From assembly GCA_014383605.1 (NCBI GenBank), contig JACNHM010000202.1:1-11123 (forward strand): 11,123 nt of DNA. Direction: 5' to 3'. This DNA comes from Chloroflexota bacterium (GTDB lineage Bacteria; Chloroflexota; Anaerolineae; UBA3071). Below are positions 5,617 to 11,123 of this stretch, piece by piece. The notes beneath the pieces are model-generated. The model saw only the letters and a list, made by a program, of their open reading frames with translations. It searched no databases and was not told the DNA's origin. Numbering within the stretch: the stretch's first letter is position 1; every line of letters begins with the position of its first letter. The position numbers were made by a program, and so were the translations under genes.

Positions 5617-7051
5617 CCAGGATGCAGTGGCGGAACTGGCGTTGAAGGGTGACGTGCCCGCGCTGATCGTTCCGGGCGGCGGCGACTGGCGTGAAGCGCC
5701 GCCGGCCCCGGCGGTCGAGGCCGGCAACGGATCGCCCATCGAGGAAGCGCGCCGCCAGCACGCGGCCCTGCTAGGTGAGGACGCGGATCGGGTGCGGACG
5801 GTACGCCTCGATCTGGACGCGCTGCTGACCCTCGGCACGCTAGTGGACGTGGACGTGCGGGGCCTGAGCCTCTTTACCGCCCAGTCCACCTGGGAAGACC
5901 TGGGGATCACCGAGTCGGACGTGCGGCGCGAGCGCTTTTCGCGGCCCATGATCTACCTGCTCCCCAAGAAGGTGCTCCGCAAATTCAATACTTTAGGGGC
6001 TCGCGCCAGGAACAACCTGGCCAACCACTCTTTTGACGTGACGGGGTTCCGACCGTGGCGCTGGATACCCTTCACCGCCTACCGGAAATGGCGCAAGCTC
6101 CATCAGAAACTGACCGGAGAATGGGATGCGGCGCGACAGACGCACATTCAGGGCGTGTACGGCGACCTGTTGGAAGCTCTGGAGCATGACCTGAGAGAGG
6201 TGGCGGCCGAAACCTATGCCACCCTGGCTGCGGGGATCGGTTCGACCCCGCTAGCCGCGACCATAGCCCTGCGCACAGCGGGGGACGAGCCGCCGTGCAA
6301 CGAAAGTGCCATTGACGGTCTGCCGGACCAGGGGACCTTCACCGGCCGGTTTGTGAACCGGCTGATGGTGCGGTTCCCCACCCGCCAGGCCATCGAGGCC
6401 AACTTGCGTCTTGACTATTCGACCGCCGCTCTCATCAACCCGGCGATGGTAGAGGCAGAGTTGGCGGCCAGGGACCAGGTTCGGAGGGCGCGGGAAGCCG
6501 AGTCGGAAGTCCACCGGCGGGAGCAACAGTTGGTCTGGGAGCGGGCGGACGCCGAAGGAGTCGAGCTCCAGGCCCGGCAAGAGGCCGCTACCTATCAGAT
6601 CCGAATGCACGAAATGGAAGAGCAGCAGCGCCGGGACCAGTTGGAAGAGATGCGAAAGGCGGAGATGGAACACTACCGCGAGCAGCTCCAGGAGATGACT
6701 TCTCCCATGCGGGCGGTGTTCAACCAGCTTCGCGCCCAGGTATACGACGACGCCCAGGCGGTGGCCGCCTCGCTGCGCAAGCACGGGACGCTCATCGGCG
6801 CATCATCCCGCCGGGCGAGGAACATGTGCCAGACGTTTCGTCTGCTGGACGCCCTCGACGACCAGGAGCTCAACGGGCTCATCGCGCAGATCGAGGGGCA
6901 GTTGGAAGAACGCGCTCCAGAACGGGACCTGGAAGAGATCGAGGCCGTCATGAACGATGTCGTGGACCTGACCCACGAGGCGGCCGTGGAACTGGAGACG
7001 ATGCAGCGCGGGCGCGGCCGATGGGCAGCCGTGCAGGCGCTGTCGGACTAG
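5609..7051 (+). CDS. Coiled-coil protein, possibly DUF3150-like
   Basis: A 480-residue soluble protein. Residues 1-65 are low-complexity, rich in Pro, Gly and Ala. Residues 75-200 (LGTLVDVDVRGLSLFTAQST, then PKKVLRKFNTLGARARNNL) resemble my memory of DUF3150, an uncharacterised family often encoded next to AAA ATPases; this match is tentative. Residues 280-365 are a long Glu/Arg/Gln-rich coiled coil, followed by a helical region (370-465). No enzyme motif, signal peptide or membrane segment is seen. I chose ATG 5609, with AGGAGG at 5594-5599 nine bases upstream; ATG 5603 (3-base spacing) and ATG 5588 are alternatives. It overlaps the radical SAM gene by 8 bases and is followed 16 bases later by the AAA ATPase, so the three genes are one operon and may act as a complex. 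It could be an adaptor or substrate of the ATPase. Confidence 0.8.
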   Translation: MTSQDAVAELALKGDVPALIVPGGGDWREAPPAPAVEAGNGSPIEEARRQHAALLGEDADRVRTVRLDLDALLTLGTLVDVDVRGLSLFTAQSTWEDLGITESDVRRERFSRPMIYLLPKKVLRKFNTLGARARNNLANHSFDVTGFRPWRWIPFTAYRKWRKLHQKLTGEWDAARQTHIQGVYGDLLEALEHDLREVAAETYATLAAGIGSTPLAATIALRTAGDEPPCNESAIDGLPDQGTFTGRFVNRLMVRFPTRQAIEANLRLDYSTAALINPAMVEAELAARDQVRRAREAESEVHRREQQLVWERADAEGVELQARQEAATYQIRMHEMEEQQRRDQLEEMRKAEMEHYREQLQEMTSPMRAVFNQLRAQVYDDAQAVAASLRKHGTLIGASSRRARNMCQTFRLLDALDDQELNGLIAQIEGQLEERAPERDLEEIEAVMNDVVDLTHEAAVELETMQRGRGRWAAVQALSD

Positions 7052-7067
7052 CTGAGAAGGAGTTGAG

Positions 7068-7943
7068 ATGGACGTATCACGCGAACTGACAACCCTGTTT
7101 GCGGCCTCCTACCCGCTCGTATACGTGTACACGCACGAGGAACAGCGGGCGTTGGAGGCCCTCCATCGGGTCGGCCAGCGCCGGGAACTCAAGATGGAGC
7201 TCCTGGTATGGTCGGTGACTGAAGGACTGTTGAACTGGGCCGATGGGACGCCGGCTCTGGATGATCGGCCTGATTATGTAGGCATTCTGGAGATAGCCCG
7301 CGGCCTCGACCGGCCGTGCATCCTGGCGCTCAAGGACTATGACCCCTACCTGGACGATCCGCTGGTCGTCCGGGGGCTGCGCGACATCGCCGCGCTCTAC
7401 CCGGAGACCAGCGATCAATGGCGGCGGGCATTGGTCATCCTGTCTCCGCAGTTGACCATTCCTGCGGCTCTGGAAAAGGAGATGGCGGTGGTAGACTTTC
7501 CGCTGCCGGATCAGGGGGTGATGGTCGAGATTCTCGACCGGGTGATTGGCTTCCAGGAGGGAATGCAGGTCCCGGTCCGGTTGGACGGCGACGGCGACCG
7601 GGACGCAGTCGTCAGCTCACTGCTGGGGCTGACGCGGTTTGAGGCGGAGAACGTGCTGGCCAAGGCGACCGTGACCTGCGGGGAACTCTCGGCCGAGGTC
7701 ATTCCCCACGTCCTGGGTGAGAAGGAACAGATCGTTCGTAAGAGCGGCGGTGGAGCGGTGGAGTACATCCACCCTGATGTATCACTGGCCAACGTGGGCG
7801 GCCTCAACCTGCTGAAGAAACAGATCGAGTTCTGGGGGATAGCCTTTGGTGAGAGAGCTCGCCAGTACAACCTGGCGCAGCCCCGGGGGGTGCTGTTGAT
7901 CGGCCTGCCGGGCACCGGCAAGGTGCGCCGTACGACGGCATGA
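7068..7943 (+). CDS. Ycf46-like AAA ATPase, N-terminal part only, cut by a group II intron after Walker A
   Basis: The N-terminal 285 residues of an AAA ATPase resembling Ycf46 of cyanobacteria and plastids. Typical elements: PLVYVYTHEEQRALEAL at the start, LALKDYDPYLDDP, LVILSPQLTIPAALEKEM, VVDFPLPD, EKEQIVRKSG, and then VGGLNLLKKQIEFWG, ERARQYNLAQPRGVLLIG and the Walker A motif GLPGTGK (279-285). Bases 7920-7922 encode the Walker A lysine; the next codons (VRRTTA, then TGA at 7941-7943) are intron sequence. Walker B, sensor and arginine-finger regions are missing from the window. AAGGAG at 7057-7062 is 5 bases before ATG 7068. Unless the intron splices in trans or a second locus carries the rest, no functional ATPase is made. 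The gene is the third in an operon with the radical SAM and coiled-coil proteins. Confidence 0.88.
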   Translation: MDVSRELTTLFAASYPLVYVYTHEEQRALEALHRVGQRRELKMELLVWSVTEGLLNWADGTPALDDRPDYVGILEIARGLDRPCILALKDYDPYLDDPLVVRGLRDIAALYPETSDQWRRALVILSPQLTIPAALEKEMAVVDFPLPDQGVMVEILDRVIGFQEGMQVPVRLDGDGDRDAVVSSLLGLTRFEAENVLAKATVTCGELSAEVIPHVLGEKEQIVRKSGGGAVEYIHPDVSLANVGGLNLLKKQIEFWGIAFGERARQYNLAQPRGVLLIGLPGTGKVRRTTA

Positions 7944-8442
7944 GTGATAGCGCGCGACGCGTCGCAGGCTGAAGGGATGGCCTGCGAAGTCACCCGACCT
8001 ACCTGGATGGGAAACCTGAAGGGGAAAATAGCATGTCGGGAAAGGGGCGACCTGAGAAGCCGTTTATCAGAGGTTGCGTCCCAAGACTTGGATGTATGGG
8101 TAAAGCTGGATTGCCTGAACTCTAGCAGTGAGTTGGAGACGTGCCCTCCCTTGACACAACGGCTGAGGTCAAGACCCGGTTGCAACACCTTAGATTTTCC
8201 GAGGTGCGAAACCTTCCGACCGGGAACAATGGTCAGTGAGACCTATCAAACTGCGAACGGAGACCCTAACCATCCTACACATCATTCATGACTGTACTAC
8301 GGGATCGCCTAAGGGACGCGAGTCCTACGGTGACGGAGACCCCATAGTAGTCGATGGAGTAACGACCATCCAGGGCGGCTGGCGACAAACCAGCTACAGG
8401 GCGAAGGGGGTCAGGTCTTGTGCTTGATGAAGAAGGAAAGGT

Positions 8443-10266
8443 ATGCGAATGCAGAAAGCCAATCAGATTCTACAAGCTATACGTAAGCTCGGTGTAAAAC
8501 GACTACCACTCACGCGCGTATATCGATGCTTGTACAGCGAGGAACTGTTTCTCGCTGCCTATGCAAAGATATCCAAAAATCAGGGCATCCTCACACCAGG
8601 AACCGAAAACGACACGGCGGACGATATGAATATCGACCGCATTCGGACTCTCATTGAGGCCTTGCGGTATGAAAGGTTCAAATTCCGCCCATCGCGTCGG
8701 ATACGGATTCCAAAGAAAAACGGCAAAGGCACGCGACCACTTGGTCTACCGAACTTTACCGAAAAGTTGATGCAGGAAGTCTTGCGGATGATACTGGAAG
8801 CCTACTACGAACCACGTTTCCACAACAGCTCACATGGCTTTCGGCCAGGTCGAGGCTGTCACACAGCTTTGACATACCTGTGCCGAAAGTTTCAGGGTAC
8901 CACGTGGTTCGTCGAGGGAGATATCAAAGGCTGCTACGATCACATCGACCACGATGTATTGATGAATATCCTCGCTCGGGATATCCAGGATGGACGGTTG
9001 CTCAACCTGATCCGCAAGGGTCTGGAAGCAGGCATTGTCGAGGACTGGAAGCTCACACCAACCTTCAGCGGAGTTCCGCAAGGCGGTATCGTCAGCTCAA
9101 TCCTTGCCAATATCTACCTACATGAACTGGATACCCACGTTGAAGAGGTGCTCATCCCCAGATACACACGTGGCGCACAACGTGCAGTCAATCCCGACTA
9201 CAAACGCTACGAATACTGGATAGCTAAAGCTCGTAAGCTTGGCGACCGCGAGACGGCCAGTCGGCTGGAGAAGGAACGCCGCCAATATCCCTCCCGAAAT
9301 ACGCACGATCCGAACTACCGGCGGCTATCCTATGTGCGTTATGCCGATGACTTTCTGCTCGGACTCAGCGGGTCGAAAGCTGAAGCTGAGGCAATCAAGG
9401 TAGAAATCGCAGCGTTCCTGAGGGAAAAACTTCACCTCGAACTAAGTGACCAGAAAACACTCATCACACATGCTCGCACTGAACATGCCAGGTATCTGGG
9501 CTATGCTGTCAGCATCTACCAGGCCGATGACAAGCTCAGTCGGCGTGCCCAGAGCAAGACGAAGGTACGCAGCATCAACGGTGGAGTGAGGCTTGGCGTT
9601 CCGTACGGTCTCACGGACGAGTACGCCAAGCGTTACCAGCGCAATGGCAAAGTGATCAGCGAATATGCCATGCTCATTTTCTCGGATGTCCACATCATCG
9701 ACGCCTATCAATGGCGCTTTCGCGGTATCGCGGAATACTACAAATACGCAGTAGACCGCTGCCACCTCGCAAAGCTAAAGTATGTGATGGAAGTGGCCCT
9801 GGTGAAGACCCTGGCTCACAAATTCAAAATCAGCGTGAAGAAGGTCTATTCCAAATATCGGGGAAGACGGGAAGTCGATGGGCGGACATACAGAACCCTT
9901 CAAGTGAACGTGCCCACTCCAAAAGGAGTGCAGGTCATTTGCTGGGGAGCCATCCCGCTCAAGACGGTGCAACCCGGCACAAAACCGATCAATGATATCC
10001 CGCACATGGAGAAATACACGGACGTTCGCTCCGACCTGATTGACAGACTAAAGGCCAGTGTTTGCGAGATATGTGGTGCAGAAGAGAAATGCTTCGTGCA
10101 TCACATACGCAAGCTCTCAGACCTGAAGCGACGATGGGCCGGAAAGCGAGACAAACCAGAGTGGGTCAAGCGCATGATAGCCATTCGGCGCAAAACGCTC
10201 ATAGTTTGTCACCAATGCCATGTTGCCATCCACGCGGGAAAACCTATACCGAGCAAACATGAATAG
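8443..10266 (+). CDS. ltrA: Group II intron reverse transcriptase/maturase with HNH endonuclease domain
   Basis: A 607-residue intron-encoded protein that splices its own intron and moves it by target-primed reverse transcription. The RT domain shows RPLGLPNFTEKLMQEVLRMI near 98-117, SHGFRPGRGCH at 130-140, the catalytic aspartate D160 in VEGDIKGCYD, VPQGG at 211-215 and the active-site YADD at 300-303. The thumb and maturase domain X follow. The C-terminus has an HNH nuclease with C541, C544, H553, H554, C589, C592, H593 and H597 (CEICG, then VHHIRKLSDL, then CHQCHVAIHAG). All catalytic residues are present, so it looks active. AAGGA at 8433-8437 lies 5 bases before ATG 8443; ATG 8449 is an alternative. 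The sequence style is close to chloroplast-like bacterial lineages; exact class uncertain. Confidence 0.95.
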   Translation: MRMQKANQILQAIRKLGVKRLPLTRVYRCLYSEELFLAAYAKISKNQGILTPGTENDTADDMNIDRIRTLIEALRYERFKFRPSRRIRIPKKNGKGTRPLGLPNFTEKLMQEVLRMILEAYYEPRFHNSSHGFRPGRGCHTALTYLCRKFQGTTWFVEGDIKGCYDHIDHDVLMNILARDIQDGRLLNLIRKGLEAGIVEDWKLTPTFSGVPQGGIVSSILANIYLHELDTHVEEVLIPRYTRGAQRAVNPDYKRYEYWIAKARKLGDRETASRLEKERRQYPSRNTHDPNYRRLSYVRYADDFLLGLSGSKAEAEAIKVEIAAFLREKLHLELSDQKTLITHARTEHARYLGYAVSIYQADDKLSRRAQSKTKVRSINGGVRLGVPYGLTDEYAKRYQRNGKVISEYAMLIFSDVHIIDAYQWRFRGIAEYYKYAVDRCHLAKLKYVMEVALVKTLAHKFKISVKKVYSKYRGRREVDGRTYRTLQVNVPTPKGVQVICWGAIPLKTVQPGTKPINDIPHMEKYTDVRSDLIDRLKASVCEICGAEEKCFVHHIRKLSDLKRRWAGKRDKPEWVKRMIAIRRKTLIVCHQCHVAIHAGKPIPSKHE

Positions 10267-10274
10267 AGACTGGA

Positions 10275-10362
10275 GAGCCGTGTGCGCTGAAAGGTGCACG
10301 CACGGTTCGGAGGGGGGCATGTGGAAAAGTACCCATGAGGCAACTCGCCACATGCCTACCCT
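10275..10362 (+). ncRNA. Group II intron domains V and VI
   Basis: Domain V is a 34-base hairpin at 10275-10308, opening GAGCCG with the catalytic AGC triad, closed by a GAAA tetraloop and ending GGTTC. Domain VI follows: A10311 and G10312-G10314 pair with C10359-C10361 and T10362, A10358 is bulged, and 10315-10324 pair with 10348-10357. The bulged A is the branch-point candidate. This structure fixes the 3' splice site after C10364 independently of the coding sequence downstream. Confidence 0.9.
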
Positions 10363-10364
10363 AC

Positions 10365-11123
10365 TCATCGCTGGCCTTTGATACGCTCTATGCCGAGGGG
10401 CAGCGGCGCTATGTCGAGTCGCTCTCGGCGTACGCCCGCCAGTTCATCGGCCAGATGGAAAAACCCAAGGTGGATTTCATCGGCGGCCTCAGCCCCGCGA
10501 TTGCCATCGAGCAAAAGGCGGTGAGCAAGAACCCCCGCTCGACGGTGGCGACGGTGACCGAGATCTATGACTATCTGCGGGTGCTCTTTGCCCGCGTGGG
10601 CGTGCCGCACTGTCCGCAGTGCGGTCGCGAGGTGCACGCCCAATCGACGCAAGAGATCGTGGAGCAGGTGGGCTTGCTTCCGGTGGGCAAGCGTTTCCAG
10701 ATATTGGCGCCGCTGGCGCGGAATCGCAAGGGTTCCTTTCAAGACGTCTTGGCTCGGGCCCGATCCGACGGTTTTTCGCGGGTGCGAGTGGATGGCGAGA
10801 TCCGGGATCTGAGCCAGGAGATCGAGCTTGACAAGAAGATCAAGCACGACATCGAGTTGGTGGTGGATCGATTGATCCTGCCGGCCGAGAACACGGAAAC
10901 GCGCGGCGAGTTCACGAGCCGTCTCACCGACTCGGTCGAGACCGCCCTGCGCCTGGGCGATGGGCTGATCATCATCGACCCGGGCGATGGCGCCGAGCCG
11001 CACTATTCGGACGGGAACGCCTGCCCGGAATACGGGATCAGCTTTACGGAGCTGACGCAGTCCATGTTCAGCTTCATCTCGCCGCTTGGCAGGATCCGCG
11101 GGTGCAGCGGCTCACGCGTCAGG
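10365..11123 (+). CDS. uvrA: UvrA excinuclease, fragment starting after Walker A (3' and 5' truncated)
   Basis: UvrA is the DNA damage sensor of nucleotide excision repair. The frame from TCA 10365 reads SSLAFDTLYAEGQRRYVESL, then SAYARQFIGQMEKPKVDFI, GLSPAIAIEQK, NPRSTVATVTEIYDYLRVLF and HCPQCG, all diagnostic. It aligns with UvrA from the residue after the Walker A lysine (about residue 38 in E. coli) to about residue 290, giving 253 codons without a stop. No start codon or upstream uvrA sequence is present; instead the group II intron abuts it. Near the window end the zinc module reads CPEYGISF where CPxCGISF is expected, and SPLGRIRGCSG where SPLG.CP.C.GLG is expected, so two of four cysteines are missing. 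This may be decay or low-quality end sequence. Gene identity is certain; function in this context is not. Confidence 0.93.

Larger units (their letters stand above)
7923..10364 (+). mobile_element. Complete group II intron with encoded maturase
   Basis: The 5' end is GTGCGCC, the standard group II 5' boundary, directly after the lysine codon of a Walker A motif. The 3' part holds a canonical domain V and a domain VI with a bulged A at 10358, the seventh base from the 3' end, and the intron ends in AC as expected. The non-coding part 7944-8442, about 500 bases, would be domains I-III; no gene is seen there. The open frame at 8443-10266 sits in domain IV. The element is 2442 bases and looks intact at both ends. 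Exon-binding sites are unresolved: TTGCC at 8111-8115 could pair with the GGCAA of the 5' exon, but only over five bases. Base composition is visibly less GC-rich than the flanking genes. It reads in the same direction as its host genes, so splicing is possible. Confidence 0.93.

Noticed and set aside
7944..8427. Small open frames at 7944-8291 and 8236-8427
   Set aside because: They lie in the structured 5' domains of the group II intron and have no domain or ribosome site.
10365..10379. Continuation of the AAA ATPase after the intron
   Set aside because: The frame after the 3' splice site is diagnostic UvrA sequence (SSLAFDTLYAEGQRRYVESL) and contains no AAA Walker B or sensor motif.

Overview
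The window reads as GC-rich bacterial DNA. Its gene content (a Ycf46-type AAA ATPase, paired PIN-domain toxin modules, an accessory helicase and primase, a group II intron) fits accessory DNA from Chloroflexota or a similar environmental phylum. That assignment is inference; no rRNA, tRNA or diagnostic marker is present. All genes are on the + strand, and both ends cut through genes.

Layout. (1) Bases 3-2766 hold the C-terminal part of a UvrD/PcrA/Rep-type helicase, overlapping by 8 bases a DnaG-like primase with a CHC2 zinc finger, an intact TOPRIM domain and a second, degenerate TOPRIM repeat. (2) Bases 2744-4439 hold two consecutive toxin-antitoxin modules, each ending in a PIN-domain RNase toxin. 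The first has a Phd/YefM antitoxin, the second an 80-residue antitoxin I cannot place. Between them (3531-3731) lies a broken third copy of the primase C-terminus. (3) A small zinc-finger protein (4531-4755) is followed by a strong hairpin. (4) Bases 4849-7922 are a tight three-gene operon: an NrdG-like radical SAM activating enzyme, a 480-residue coiled-coil protein resembling DUF3150, and a Ycf46-like AAA ATPase. (5) The ATPase is cut exactly after its Walker A lysine codon by a complete group II intron (7923-10364) encoding an RT/maturase/HNH protein. (6) The sequence after the intron is not the rest of the ATPase. It is uvrA, starting exactly after the Walker A lysine codon of that gene.

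The key observation is the last one. An apparently intact intron joins the 5' half of one P-loop ATPase gene to the 3' part of an unrelated one, both broken at the same codon and in the same phase, so splicing would give an in-frame chimera with a restored P-loop. Two explanations are open: recombination between intron copies sitting at Walker A sites in two genes, or an assembly chimera across a repeated intron. The sequence alone cannot decide.

How the genes may work together (inference): helicase and primase suggest a replication module of an integrated element or plasmid, the two toxin-antitoxin pairs would stabilise it, and the radical SAM, coiled-coil and AAA operon is a candidate uncharacterised system now disabled or rewired by the intron.
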